Origin: Mycobacterium sp.
Lineage (GTDB): Bacteria > Actinomycetota > Actinomycetes > Mycobacteriales > Mycobacteriaceae
Direction of reading: 5' to 3'
DNA: 34,943 nt
NCBI GenBank assembly: GCA_025963385.1
Contig: JAOPUT010000130.1
Coordinates: 1-34,943 of the forward strand
Shown here: positions 1 to 9,081 of the stretch, one piece after another
Layout: the number at the start of each line of letters is the position of its first letter
How positions within the stretch are numbered: the stretch's first letter is position 1
Notes under the pieces: generated by a model
Told to the model about the DNA's origin: nothing
The model's database searches: none
The model's input: the letters and a program-made list of their open reading frames with translations, nothing else
Made by a program: the position numbers and the translations under genes

Positions 1-152
1 CCACGGAACACCAGTCCCTCGGTGCCGCGGCTCACCCCGGACCGCAGCGTGCGCACCAGCACCTCGCCCGGACCAGGCTCCGGCAGCTGGACCGTGCGGA
101 TCTCGCCCCGGCCGGGTTCGCGGATCCAGAACGCGCGCGCTTCCGTCGGCAC
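1..152 (-). CDS. Zinc-dependent alcohol dehydrogenase family protein (5' part only)
   Basis: Only the first ~50 codons lie in the window; the gene runs off the left edge. The GTG start at 152 is preceded by a good ribosome site (GAGGAGG) about 6 nt upstream. The reading begins [19 protein letters not shown] and continues with the pattern [22 protein letters not shown]. This is the N-terminal GroES-like fold start of medium-chain dehydrogenases (the PGPGEVLVR signature), in the subgroup where the usual GICGTD motif is replaced by GVSRGTE. That subgroup is annotated as zinc-binding or threonine-dehydrogenase-like alcohol dehydrogenase. Substrate cannot be inferred from the fragment. Confidence 0.75.
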   Translation of the reverse strand, partial: MPTEARAFWIREPGRGEIRTVQLPEPGPGEVLVRTLRSGVSRGTEGLVFR

Positions 153-296
153 CCGCGCCCTCCTCTTCCCGCCCTGATGAATCGGATGCTTCGCCTCTAC
201 CGTATGACTGTTCGTACCCCCTGAGATACGGAGACACGGTGCGTCGGGTTGGCCAAGTGCGCAGCTGGGTCCCGACCGGTCACCGAGAAGTGAGCG

Positions 297-572
297 TCAG
301 TTACCCGTCACCCATTGGGCAACCCCGCCGTGCTTGAGGCACGTGCCCTGCCAATACGGACGCTGAGTGATGGTGAAGGCGCCGTCCTGGCACATCGCCA
401 CCCTGGTGACGGGCGGGGGAGGCGGGTCGGGATCCGGCCCGCAACGATTGATGACCGGCGGATCGGTCACCGGGCAGTCGGGCGCAGGCGGTGGCGGGTC
501 GGCCATCGCGGCGGGCGCGCTCACGACCATCGCCGCTGCCGTCACCACGCACGCCAGAACGAATCGAACCAC
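297..572 (-). CDS. Small secreted DUF3761-like protein
   Basis: This 91-residue protein has a clear Sec signal peptide (MVRFVLACVVTAAAMVVSAP, cleavage probably after AMA near residue 24). A proline-rich spacer follows (residues 26-54, with runs of PPPP), then a compact C-terminal motif: CQDGAFTITQ, then GTCLKHGGVAQW. The Cys-Asp-Gly, then Gly-Thr-Cys, His-Gly-Gly-Val and Trp arrangement is that of the small DUF3761 domain found in exported actinobacterial proteins. It has four cysteines (residues 33, 44, 61 and 77), consistent with disulfides outside the cell. Function is unknown. It stands alone between the alcohol dehydrogenase and a small membrane protein, all on the minus strand. Confidence 0.7.
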   Translation of the reverse strand: MVRFVLACVVTAAAMVVSAPAAMADPPPPAPDCPVTDPPVINRCGPDPDPPPPPVTRVAMCQDGAFTITQRPYWQGTCLKHGGVAQWVTGN

Positions 573-603
573 GCGCCCAGCTTAGCCCGGCTAGGAAAAC
601 CGG

Positions 604-888
604 TCAGCGCAGCGGTAGGACGACGTGATCCGTGGCCTCGACCCGCAGCCACGACTCAGGTACCTCGGGATCGTGGCGCCACGACTTGGCGGTGGAGTAC
701 ACCGCAACGGAGCTCAGCTCGACGACGCCGACGATCATCAACGGCCACACCACACCCGCGAGAACGCTGAAGCAGAGTGAGCTGAGGGGCGTCGTGGAGC
801 CGTCGGCCAACCGCCGGCTGGCCACGTAGGTCCCCAGGGCCGTGACCATCCCGGCACCCAGGTAGACCAGTGCGAGCGTGAGCACCAC
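604..888 (-). CDS. Small hypothetical membrane protein
   Basis: This 94-residue ORF starts at GTG (888). A hydrophobic segment at residues 2-22 (LTLALVYLGAGMVTALGTYV) is followed by a short polar stretch and a second hydrophobic segment at about 34-62 (CFSVLAGVVWPLMIVGVVEL). The C-terminal tail is soluble (SWRHDPEVPESWLR). Two membrane passes are therefore likely. No known family was recognised. Upstream, to 1020, there is no ribosome site that fixes the start, so an alternative start is possible. It lies 31 bp beyond the DUF3761-like gene on the same strand. Confidence 0.5.
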   Translation of the reverse strand: MVLTLALVYLGAGMVTALGTYVASRRLADGSTTPLSSLCFSVLAGVVWPLMIVGVVELSSVAVYSTAKSWRHDPEVPESWLRVEATDHVVLPLR

Positions 889-1020
889 GGCGTCGGCCCC
901 CTAGCCGTCGGAAGTTTGTCGCAGGCAATGTAACGCCCGTCACAGGTCGCTGACAAGCTGCGGCGATGCCCGTCGGGCATGTCGTTCGAACGGACGACCT
1001 CGTCGGCGAAGTCGTGCAGA

Positions 1021-2085
1021 TTAGCTGACGGGAACGACCCCGCGCGGCAGGATGAGCGGCAGGTCGCTGTAGGTGACGATGCCCGGGGCGGCGGCAACGA
1101 CCGCGGGAATGGCGTTGAGCGGGGGCGTGGCGGTCATGATGTGTCCGAGGACCATGAATTCCTCCAGCGTGGTGGCCTCGAAGTCCGGCGGTGGCAGGAA
1201 ACCGACCTTCATCGTCACCGTAGGTCGTCCGGCAACCTCGATAACCCAACCGTCCTGATCGATCTTCCAATCGGGCACCAGCGTCTGTCCCTTGCGCCAT
1301 CGGACGTTGATCTCCACGACGGACCTTCCGCCGAGAATCCCTTGCCAGCTGGCGTACACCCCGGCGACGCAGCCGGCCGGGATCGTCCAGGAGCCGAGGT
1401 CGAGGTCTTCGGTGGTCTCGGCGTACTCGGCCTCACAGCGGACCTCGTCGAGTTCGATGCCCAATGCGTCGGCGACCATGCGGACCGCCTCCCCGAACAC
1501 GCCGGTGCCCTTGGCGGTCATCGCCTGCAGATCGGGGTGGTCGATCGGCTGGCCGAAGCCGACCGGCTTCTCCGTTGCGGGGGAATCGTAGAAGGTGGTG
1601 TCGGCAGCCTCGTTGACGGTGATCTTGTCCACCCGGTCGCAGATTCCCGCGGCGACGATCGACAGCTGGTTGACGTAGCCGGGGCTGATGCCCGAGCCGA
1701 ACATCGTCGACCCGCCCTGCTGGCATGCCGCCTCGATCCGGTCGCGGCCGTCGCCCTGGTTGTGCCCGGTGATGAACGACGCGGTCGCCACGACGTTGAT
1801 CCCGGCGGCGAGGATCGTCACCAGTTCGTCGACATCGATCCACATGGGGTTGTAGACCACGCAGTCGGGTTTGAGGGCCAGGAGGGCGTCGACGTCGTTG
1901 GTGGCCGCCACGCCAAGGGGTTCGATGCCTGCGAGCTCCCCGGCGTCGCGTCCCACCTTCTCCTCCGACCATGCGTAGCAGCCGACGAGTTCGAGGGACG
2001 GGTTGCGGGCGATGGCCGCCACGGAGCTCTTGCCGACGTTGCCCGTCGTCCACTGCACGACGCGGTACGGAGATTTGTTTGGCAC
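1021..2085 (-). CDS. DapB-fold NAD(P)H-dependent reductase/amine dehydrogenase
   Basis: This 354-residue protein begins VPNKSPYRVVQWTTGNVGKS from GTG 2085. The frame is open far upstream, but the sequence before this codon overlaps the next gene and has no protein character. The N-terminal Rossmann motif TTGNVGKSS (residues 13-21) and the following DAGELAGIEPLGVAATNDVDALL pattern match the dihydrodipicolinate-reductase-like N-domain. The centre and C-terminus (SPGYVNQLSIV, WQGILGG, WKIDQDGW) match the large mycobacterial family annotated as dihydrodipicolinate reductase or 2,4-diaminopentanoate dehydrogenase-like. It is much longer than true DapB (about 245-270 aa), so a lysine-pathway role is unlikely. 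Substrate is unknown. The gene follows the serine protease by 50 bp on the same strand. Confidence 0.8.
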   Translation of the reverse strand: MPNKSPYRVVQWTTGNVGKSSVAAIARNPSLELVGCYAWSEEKVGRDAGELAGIEPLGVAATNDVDALLALKPDCVVYNPMWIDVDELVTILAAGINVVATASFITGHNQGDGRDRIEAACQQGGSTMFGSGISPGYVNQLSIVAAGICDRVDKITVNEAADTTFYDSPATEKPVGFGQPIDHPDLQAMTAKGTGVFGEAVRMVADALGIELDEVRCEAEYAETTEDLDLGSWTIPAGCVAGVYASWQGILGGRSVVEINVRWRKGQTLVPDWKIDQDGWVIEVAGRPTVTMKVGFLPPPDFEATTLEEFMVLGHIMTATPPLNAIPAVVAAAPGIVTYSDLPLILPRGVVPVS

Positions 2086-2135
2086 TCGCTCAGCATAGGG
2101 AGCGGGACGACGGCATCCGGCCGGTTTTGCCGAAC

Positions 2136-3158
2136 TCAGGAGGACAGTGTCGCCTTGCCGGTCAGCTGCTGGCCTGCCCTGTCGACCCAGGCCAGATCGA
2201 CCACGTCGCCGGGATAGTGGCGGTCGAGGACGTTGGTCAGGGCCGTCGCCGAGTTCACCTGCTCGCCGTTGATGCTGAGCAGGACGTCGCCGTCGTGCAG
2301 ACCTGCCTGCTGCGCGGGGCCGCCCTGCAGCACCTCGAAGATGACGACACCGGGCAGCGACTGCGGCTGATTTCTGCTGTTCACGCCGACACCGAGCAGG
2401 GTCGGTGGGCCGACGTGCACGGAGTCCGACGGCGTCCGCGAGCGGATCTGGTTGGCCGTCGCCAGCGCGTCGTTGATCGGGATGGCGAATCCCGAGCCAC
2501 CCGGGTCCATCCGGAAGTTGACGGTCGCGGCCGTCGTGACCCCGACGACCTGGCCTGCGCCATTCACGACGGGTCCGCCCGAGTCGCCCGCTCGCACCGG
2601 AGCGGCGATCTCGATCAGCCCGGTCGCCTGATTCGAGCTGCCGGTGAGTTCGTCCTTGGCGTTGATCGTGCGCCCGAAGCCGACCACCTGGCCGGACTCC
2701 TGCGTCAGCGGGCTGCCGGAACCTCTGGCGTTGCCGAGCGCGACCACCGGGTCGCCCACGGAGAGCTGCGAGGAGTCCCCCAGGATCGCCACCGGCAGTC
2801 CGCCCGCGCCGCGGAGCTGCAGGACGGCGATGTCGCGGTTGCGGTCGTAACCCACCAGGTCCGCCTGGTACGGCCGCCCCGCGACCGAGGCGGTGATGCT
2901 GTCCGCGCCCTGCACGACGTGGTAGTTGGTCAATACGGTCCCGCTCGGGTCGAGGACGATGCCAGTCCCCGCGCCGATGGCGTGCTGGTAGTTGATGGTC
3001 GTGTCGATACGCGCGACGGTCGGTTCGACCTGAGCGGCAACACTCGAAAGATCGGCAGGAGCGGCGGAAGCCAGCGCGGGTGCGACGAGTGTGGACGTCG
3101 ACGCGACTGTGGCCACGACCGCGATGACGAATCGCCACCTGGTGTGGAACCTGCGCAT
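2136..3158 (-). CDS. Secreted PepA-like trypsin-family serine protease with PDZ domain
   Basis: The ATG at 3158 has GAAAGG about 6-10 nt upstream; it gives 340 residues starting MRRFHTRWRFVIAVVATVAS, an N-terminal signal peptide ending near ASAAPA (about residue 34). The S1C/HtrA-type catalytic triad is visible: His80 in TNYHVVQ, Asp109 in RNRDIAVLQL, Ser193 in GDSGGPVV. A PDZ domain follows at about residues 240-330 (LLGVGV, GGPAQQAGLHDGDVLLSINGE). The layout and the AGTGIVLD and RGAGGLP patterns resemble M. tuberculosis PepA (Rv0125, Mtb32A). No extra transmembrane anchor is present beyond the signal sequence, unlike PepD or HtrA. Role: extracytoplasmic protein quality control or processing, inferred from the family. 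Confidence 0.88.
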   Translation of the reverse strand: MRRFHTRWRFVIAVVATVASTSTLVAPALASAAPADLSSVAAQVEPTVARIDTTINYQHAIGAGTGIVLDPSGTVLTNYHVVQGADSITASVAGRPYQADLVGYDRNRDIAVLQLRGAGGLPVAILGDSSQLSVGDPVVALGNARGSGSPLTQESGQVVGFGRTINAKDELTGSSNQATGLIEIAAPVRAGDSGGPVVNGAGQVVGVTTAATVNFRMDPGGSGFAIPINDALATANQIRSRTPSDSVHVGPPTLLGVGVNSRNQPQSLPGVVIFEVLQGGPAQQAGLHDGDVLLSINGEQVNSATALTNVLDRHYPGDVVDLAWVDRAGQQLTGKATLSS

Positions 3159-3246
3159 GGGCCGCCTTTCGCCGTTCGTAGCAGGACTTCTACCCACAAT
3201 TCTGACGCTGACACCGTGGGCTGTCGACGCGACCGGTGCCGAGACG

Positions 3247-4089
3247 TCAGTCGTCGAGGGCTACTCCGCGGCGTGAACGCGAGAAGAGCCGCGACGTCGA
3301 CCTGCCACTAGGGCGCCGATTGCGCAACTTGCTATCCGACTCATCGGTGCCGGATTCGTCGGCGTTACCGGTGCTGGCGCTGTCCGTCACATCGGTCGCA
3401 CTGGCCTCGGTCGCCTCAGGGGTATCGCTGTCGTCGGTGTCCTCGGCGGTGGCCTTCTCGAGCGTGACCGGAGTGGGGCCGTCCTCGGCTTCGTCGGCCG
3501 CGGGCTCATCGGCCTCCGCGGTGTCCGCGACTTCTTGGTCTGCGGTGACTTCTTGGTCTGCCGTGACCTCTTCGTCTGCCGTGACCTCTTCGGAGTCCTC
3601 GGCGTCCGAACCACGGCCCCGGCGGCGCGTCTGGCCCTTGGGTCGCAGCGGCTTGGGCGGTGGCGGCGGAAGCTCGGCGGCATATGCGAGGTAGAAGGCC
3701 AGAGCGCCGAGGATGGCGACCGCTGCCGCCGCGCCGTAGATGCCGAACAGGGTCTGACCAGCGGCATCGAGGGTGACCCAGATCTCGCTGATCGCCGCAC
3801 CGACGATGAGCGCCCCAGCCAGGACGTGCAGAACGACCGACCAGAACCTCAGTGTGAGCGCGAGCTGAGGCGTGCCGAACTCGGGCTTACGGGTCTTCAA
3901 CAGGGTCAATACGACGGGCAGCGCGGCCAGGCCCAGCAGGGCGCCGCACACGATCCGCATGGCCAGCCCGAGGCCGACGGGCCAAGCGCCGGTCAGCTCG
4001 AACCAGCGGGGGAGCACGAAGAAGAAGTAGAGAGCCCCAGCGATGACGAAGAACGATGCGTGCCACAGGACCGCGATCCAGCGCCGCAT
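3247..4089 (-). CDS. lucA: LucA (Rv3723)-like membrane protein with long acidic tail
   Basis: This 280-residue protein has four hydrophobic segments: about residues 5-26 (AVLWHASFFVIAGALYFFFV), 36-60, 80-104 and 112-136. A PPPPPKPLRPKGQ linker follows, then a long cytoplasm-like tail rich in Glu/Asp/Ala/Thr (residues ~155-250) ending in basic RSRRG. The membrane part and its position next to tRNA-Ser, SRP RNA and the aspartate aminotransferase match M. tuberculosis Rv3723 (LucA). Rv3723 was reported to stabilise Mce1/Mce4 fatty-acid and cholesterol importers. The acidic tail seems longer than I remember for LucA and contains a 6-residue tandem repeat (VTADQE). The assignment rests on recalled synteny and sequence pattern; transport function here is inference. 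Confidence 0.72.
   Translation of the reverse strand: MRRWIAVLWHASFFVIAGALYFFFVLPRWFELTGAWPVGLGLAMRIVCGALLGLAALPVVLTLLKTRKPEFGTPQLALTLRFWSVVLHVLAGALIVGAAISEIWVTLDAAGQTLFGIYGAAAAVAILGALAFYLAYAAELPPPPPKPLRPKGQTRRRGRGSDAEDSEEVTADEEVTADQEVTADQEVADTAEADEPAADEAEDGPTPVTLEKATAEDTDDSDTPEATEASATDVTDSASTGNADESGTDESDSKLRNRRPSGRSTSRLFSRSRRGVALDD
3530..3583. repeat. 18-bp tandem repeat inside the LucA-like acidic tail
   Basis: Three successive 18-bp units (3530-3547, 3548-3565, 3566-3583) encode VTADEE/VTADQE/VTADQE on the minus strand. The first two differ by one base; the third is more diverged. The repeat is in frame, so unit number can vary without breaking the gene, which suggests a length-variable disordered tail. 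Confidence 0.85.
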
Positions 4090-4169
4090 ACTCCTCCTCG
4101 AGTCGGTGGGGCCTTCGGTGAGGCCGAGCTACGGCCAGGCACTCAGGCCTGGCCGTACCCGGACCAGCG

Positions 4170-4255
4170 CGGAGGATAGGGGATTTGAACCCCTGAGGGC
4201 TATTAACCCAACCCGCGTTCCAGGCGAGCGCCATAGGCCACTAGGCGAATCCTCC
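4170..4255 (-). tRNA. tRNA-Ser (anticodon GGA)
   Basis: Read on the minus strand, the acceptor arms are GGAGGAT (from 4255) and ATCCTCC, with a G discriminator at 4170. The anticodon arm is CTCGC-CTGGAAC-GCGGG with anticodon GGA. A long variable arm (GTTGGGTTAATAGCCC) is typical of class II tRNAs, and the T arm is AGGGG-TTCAAAT-CCCCT. The 3' CCA is not encoded. It lies between divergently read genes; M. tuberculosis carries a serine tRNA at the equivalent place. Confidence 0.95.
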
Positions 4256-4299
4256 GCGGGCCATGGTAGCGGACCCGATCGCCTGCTCCTCACGAGTAG

Positions 4300-5742
<1,443 letters not shown>

Positions 5743-5779
5743 GGCGCCGCGCGTCACCGACCCTGGGTAGCCTGCTGTC

Positions 5780-7699
5780 GTGGCTCTCTACCGCAAGTAC
5801 CGACCTGCCTCCTTCGCCGAAGTGGTCGGACAGGAACACGTCACCGAGCCGCTGTCGACGGCGCTCGAATCCGGCCGGATCAACCACGCCTACCTCTTCT
5901 CCGGCCCGCGCGGCTGCGGCAAGACGTCGTCCGCGCGCATCCTGGCCCGCTCGCTGAACTGTGAGAAGGGACCCACCCCCACGCCGTGCGGAGTCTGCGA
6001 CTCCTGCGTGGCGTTGGCCCCCAACGGCCCCGGCAACGTCGACGTCGTCGAGCTCGACGCGGCCAGCCACGGCGGCGTGGACGACACGCGTGAACTGCGT
6101 GACCGGGCCTTCTACGCTCCCGCGCAGTCGCGCTACCGCATCTTCATCGTCGACGAGGCGCACATGGTCACGACGGCGGGCTTCAACGCGCTGCTGAAGA
6201 TCGTGGAGGAGCCACCGGACCATTTGATCTTCGTGTTCGCGACAACGGAACCCGAGAAGGTGCTCCCCACCATCCGGTCGCGCACACACCACTACCCGTT
6301 TCGGCTGCTGGCGCCCAAGACCATGCGCGGGCTGCTGGAACGCATCTGCGCACAGGAGAACGTCGCCGTCGAGGATGCGGTGTACCCGCTGGTGATCAGG
6401 GCAGGCGGGGGCTCGCCTCGCGACACGCTCTCGGTGCTCGACCAGCTGCTGGCGGGTTCCGACGGCTCGCTGGTGGCGTACCCGCGAGCGTTGGCCCTGC
6501 TGGGCGCCACCGACCTGGCGTTGATCGACGCATCGGTCGACGCACTCGCCGCCGGTGATGCTGCCGCGCTGTTCGGTGCGGTCGAGTCGCTCATCGACGC
6601 GGGGCACGATCCGCGCCGGTTCGCCACCGACCTGCTCGAGCGGTTCAGGGACCTCATCGTGCTGCAGGCGGTGCCAGACGCCGCGGCGCGCGGTGTCGTC
6701 GACGCACCCGACGACGTCCTGGAGCGCATGCGCGACCAGGCCGGTCGGCTGGGCACCGCCACGCTGACCCGCTACGCCGAGGTCGTACACGCGGGTCTCG
6801 GTGAGATGCGGGGTGCCACGGCTCCGCGGCTGCTGCTCGAGGTCGTCTGCGCCCGGCTGCTGCTGCCGTCGGCGAGCGATACCGAAGCCGCTCTGCTGCA
6901 ACGCATCGAGCGCATCGAGACCCGGATGAACGTGTCCATCCCTGCGGGTGAGGCGTCGCAGGCGGCGGCTGCCGTCGAAGCGGCGGTGCCCGTCAAGCAG
7001 TTCACCCGCAGGAGCACCGCGCCCGAAGCGCCTGCGCCAGAACCGGCTGCCACCGAAGCGCCTGCGCCCACGCCGCCTACGCCCACACCGCCTACGCCCA
7101 CACCGCCTACGCCCACACCGCCTGCGCCGACGCCGCCGATACCCGCGCCCCGCGAGGCCGTGCCCGTCACCCCGGCCGCCACGGAGCCGCCGCCGGCTGC
7201 CCAGCCGGCCCCGCCGCCCGTGTCGCCGCCCGCGTCGTCGGCCCCTGTCGGCCAGCCAGATGCGGCCGTCGTGCGCACCATGTGGTCGACCATTCGGGAG
7301 AAGGTGCGCGAGCGCAGGCGCCCCACCGACGTCATGCTCGACGGCGCCATCGTGCTGGCCGTCGAAGGCGACACCCTCGTGCTCAGCCACGTGTCGCCGC
7401 CGCTGGCCAACCGGCTCAACGAGGCACGCAACGTCGAGATCATCAGGGACTCGCTGAAGGACGCGCTCGGGGTCAACTGGAACATCCGCTGCGAGGCGGG
7501 CTCGCCAACGGCTCCTCCCGCCCCTGCCGCCCGTCCGCAGCCGGTGGTGGCCGAGCCGCCCCCGCCGGACGAGGACGACGAGGAGAGCATGCTCGCCCAG
7601 GCCGTCCACGAAGAGGCAGGCCCGCGGCGCGACCCCGAGGAGGTCGCGTTGGAGCTACTGCAGAACGAGCTGGGTGCGCGAAGGATCGAGGGCGGCTAG
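5780..7699 (+). CDS. dnaX: DNA polymerase III subunit gamma/tau (clamp loader ATPase)
   Basis: This 639-residue protein starts at GTG 5780 (MALYRKYRPASFAEVVGQEH, the classic DnaX N-terminus). Walker A GPRGCGKT is at residues 42-49. The zinc module cysteines are at 61, 70, 73 and 76. The DEAH-type Walker B appears in FIVDEAHMVTTAGFNALLKIVEEPP, and the sensor region is FATTEPEKVLPTIRSR. Domain III is followed by a proline-rich linker (residues ~415-500) and a C-terminal tau-like region (residues ~500-575), ending in an acidic tail. No A-rich slippery site for a gamma-producing frameshift was seen. The stop (7697-7699) overlaps the stop of the convergent methyltransferase gene (7696-7698). Confidence 0.97.
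   Translation: MALYRKYRPASFAEVVGQEHVTEPLSTALESGRINHAYLFSGPRGCGKTSSARILARSLNCEKGPTPTPCGVCDSCVALAPNGPGNVDVVELDAASHGGVDDTRELRDRAFYAPAQSRYRIFIVDEAHMVTTAGFNALLKIVEEPPDHLIFVFATTEPEKVLPTIRSRTHHYPFRLLAPKTMRGLLERICAQENVAVEDAVYPLVIRAGGGSPRDTLSVLDQLLAGSDGSLVAYPRALALLGATDLALIDASVDALAAGDAAALFGAVESLIDAGHDPRRFATDLLERFRDLIVLQAVPDAAARGVVDAPDDVLERMRDQAGRLGTATLTRYAEVVHAGLGEMRGATAPRLLLEVVCARLLLPSASDTEAALLQRIERIETRMNVSIPAGEASQAAAAVEAAVPVKQFTRRSTAPEAPAPEPAATEAPAPTPPTPTPPTPTPPTPTPPAPTPPIPAPREAVPVTPAATEPPPAAQPAPPPVSPPASSAPVGQPDAAVVRTMWSTIREKVRERRRPTDVMLDGAIVLAVEGDTLVLSHVSPPLANRLNEARNVEIIRDSLKDALGVNWNIRCEAGSPTAPPAPAARPQPVVAEPPPPDEDDEESMLAQAVHEEAGPRRDPEEVALELLQNELGARRIEGG
7058..7132. repeat. 15-bp tandem repeat in the dnaX proline linker
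   Basis: Five 15-bp units occupy 7058-7132: three identical (7073-7087, 7088-7102, 7103-7117) flanked by two diverged copies. Each encodes a PPTPT-like pentapeptide in the DnaX hinge. The in-frame length makes copy-number change harmless, so it is a likely strain-variable locus. Confidence 0.9.
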
Positions 7700-9012
7700 G
7701 CCGTCCACCACGGCCGCAGCGGCAGGTCGCCGTCGCCGCCATTGTTGTCCAGCTTGACCGCCAGAACCTGGTGCAGCTGAACGACATTGGTCTCGAATCC
7801 CAGCCGGGACCCGGCCATGTACAGGCCCCACACCTTGGCGGTGGGCAGCCCGACCTCCGCAACGGCCTCGTCCCAGTGCTCGACGAGGTTGGCGCACCAG
7901 TCGCGCAGCGTCATCGCGTAGTGATGGCGCAGATTCTCCTCGTGGACCACCTCGAGGCCGACGTCCTGGGCCTCGGTGATGATGCGACCCGAGCCGGTCA
8001 GCTCGCCGTCCGGGAAGACGTAGCGGTCGATGAATCCGCCGGCCGCGGCGCCGGAGCGGTTGTCCGGCCGGGTGATGCAGTGGTTGAGAATCAGTGCACC
8101 CGTACGCATCTTGGACTTGAGGAACCGGAAGTACGACGGGTAGTTGTGCACACCGATGTGTTCGGTGAGGCCGATCGACGACACCGCATCGAACCCCGAC
8201 TCGCGCACGTCGCGGTAGTCGCCGTGACGCACCTCCGCCAGATGGGACAGGCCCTCCTCGGCGATGGCGTTCTGCGCCCACGCCGCCTGCTCCTTGGACA
8301 GCGTCACGCCCACGGCCTTGACCCCGTGACGGGCCGCGTAGCGAACCATGCTGCCCCAGCCACAGCCGACGTCCAGGAGACGGTCGCCGGGCTGCAGCTT
8401 CAGCTTCTCGAACACCAGTCGATACTTGTTGTCCTGCGCCTCTTCAAGACTCGCGTCGAGGTCGGGGTAGCAGGCGCACGTGTACGTCATCGACGGGCCG
8501 AGCACCCACTCGTAGAACGTGTTCGACACGTCGTAGTGGTGGTGGATGGCGTCGGCGTCACGAGTCTTGCTGTGTCGCAAGCCTTCTGCGATGCGACGCC
8601 AGCGCGGCAACGCCTCCTGAGGGGGCGGCGGGATGGGGCGCAGGTGTTCGAAACCGATCGACCTGACGATGTTGGCCAGGACGCGGGCCGACGGTCGCTT
8701 GAAGTCCAGCTTGTCGGCCAGCGCGCGGAGCAGCTCGTACGGATCACCCGGGTGCACACCGAGCATCTCCACGTCACCCGAGACGTAGGCCCTCGCCAGT
8801 CCGAGCTCGCCCGGCGACGTCGCCAGGTAGGTGGTGCCGCGCGGAGTACGCAGGTCGAGGCCGACCTCGGCGTCGGGCGGTCCGGCGGAGCTGCCGTCGT
8901 AAGCGGTGAACTTCAGCGGCAGTTCGCCGCCTGCGGCGAACAATTCGAGGATCTCGGCGAGCGTGAGCCTGCCGGAAGTGGTCTCGGTGGATTCGTCCTT
9001 GTAGGTCGTCAC
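7696..9012 (-). CDS. Cyclopropane-fatty-acyl-phospholipid synthase family methyltransferase
   Basis: The GTG at 9012 has GGAGG 6 nt upstream and gives 438 residues; a start 8 codons earlier lacks this support. The N-terminal half holds YLATSPGELGLARAYVSGD and a helical lipid-binding region. The C-terminal half has the SAM motif LLDVGCGWGSMVRYAA, then GVTLSKEQ, and the CFA-synthase signature SIGLTEHIG. The C-terminal YVFPDGEL also fits. Position next to an FAD oxidase mirrors Rv3720/Rv3719. Methyltransferase plus FAD oxidoreductase pairs of this kind make 10-methyl-branched (tuberculostearic) fatty acids from oleoyl phospholipid; whether this pair does so is inference. Its start codon overlaps the stop of a tiny upstream ORF (GTGA). 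Confidence 0.88.
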   Translation of the reverse strand: MTTYKDESTETTSGRLTLAEILELFAAGGELPLKFTAYDGSSAGPPDAEVGLDLRTPRGTTYLATSPGELGLARAYVSGDVEMLGVHPGDPYELLRALADKLDFKRPSARVLANIVRSIGFEHLRPIPPPPQEALPRWRRIAEGLRHSKTRDADAIHHHYDVSNTFYEWVLGPSMTYTCACYPDLDASLEEAQDNKYRLVFEKLKLQPGDRLLDVGCGWGSMVRYAARHGVKAVGVTLSKEQAAWAQNAIAEEGLSHLAEVRHGDYRDVRESGFDAVSSIGLTEHIGVHNYPSYFRFLKSKMRTGALILNHCITRPDNRSGAAAGGFIDRYVFPDGELTGSGRIITEAQDVGLEVVHEENLRHHYAMTLRDWCANLVEHWDEAVAEVGLPTAKVWGLYMAGSRLGFETNVVQLHQVLAVKLDNNGGDGDLPLRPWWTA

Positions 9013-9044
9013 TGTGGTCCTCCACTCTTCGCGCAAGCGCTCAT
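9009..9044 (-). CDS. Mini-ORF 2 (MSACAKSGGPQ), stop-start coupled to the methyltransferase gene
   Basis: ATG 9044 begins an 11-codon ORF reading MSACAKSGGPQ. Its TGA (9011-9009) overlaps the GTG start of the methyltransferase (9012-9010) as GTGA. Its ATG overlaps the stop of mini-ORF 1 as ATGA. The ORF carries the downstream gene's GGAGG ribosome site in its Ser-Gly-Gly codons. It is probably a translational coupler rather than a functional peptide. Reality of translation is unproven. Confidence 0.4.
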   Translation of the reverse strand: MSACAKSGGPQ

Positions 9045-9081
9045 CGCCGTCGTCTTCTCTTCGCGCAAGCGCTCATCGCCG
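9025..9081. repeat. 25-bp direct repeat, two copies, between FAD oxidase and methyltransferase genes
   Basis: Copies at 9025-9049 and 9057-9081 are identical over 25 bp and separated by 7 bp. On the minus strand each contains ATGAGCGCTTGCGCGAAG. The repeat core GCGCTTGCGC is itself palindromic. Confidence 0.95.
9041..9076 (-). CDS. Mini-ORF 1 (MSACAKRRRRR), stop-start coupled to the FAD oxidase gene
   Basis: ATG 9076 overlaps the stop of the FAD oxidase gene (ATGA at 9076-9073). The ORF reads MSACAKRRRRR and its TGA (9043-9041) overlaps the ATG of mini-ORF 2 (9044-9042). The first six residues are identical to those of mini-ORF 2 because both lie in a 25-bp direct repeat. The 32-bp period puts the two ORFs in different frames. 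Confidence 0.4.
   Translation of the reverse strand: MSACAKRRRRR

Noticed and set aside
979..2217. Long plus-strand ORF opposite the reductase
   Set aside because: It is a high-GC shadow of the minus-strand gene; its translation has no domain pattern and is rich in Arg, Gly and Asp.
1021..3138. A 705-codon open frame suggesting a protease-reductase fusion
   Set aside because: The upstream half is an out-of-frame reading of the serine protease gene; real homology starts at the GTG at 2085.
5780..7699. Programmed frameshift in dnaX giving a gamma subunit
   Set aside because: No A-run slippery heptamer followed by a stop in the -1 frame was found near the linker.
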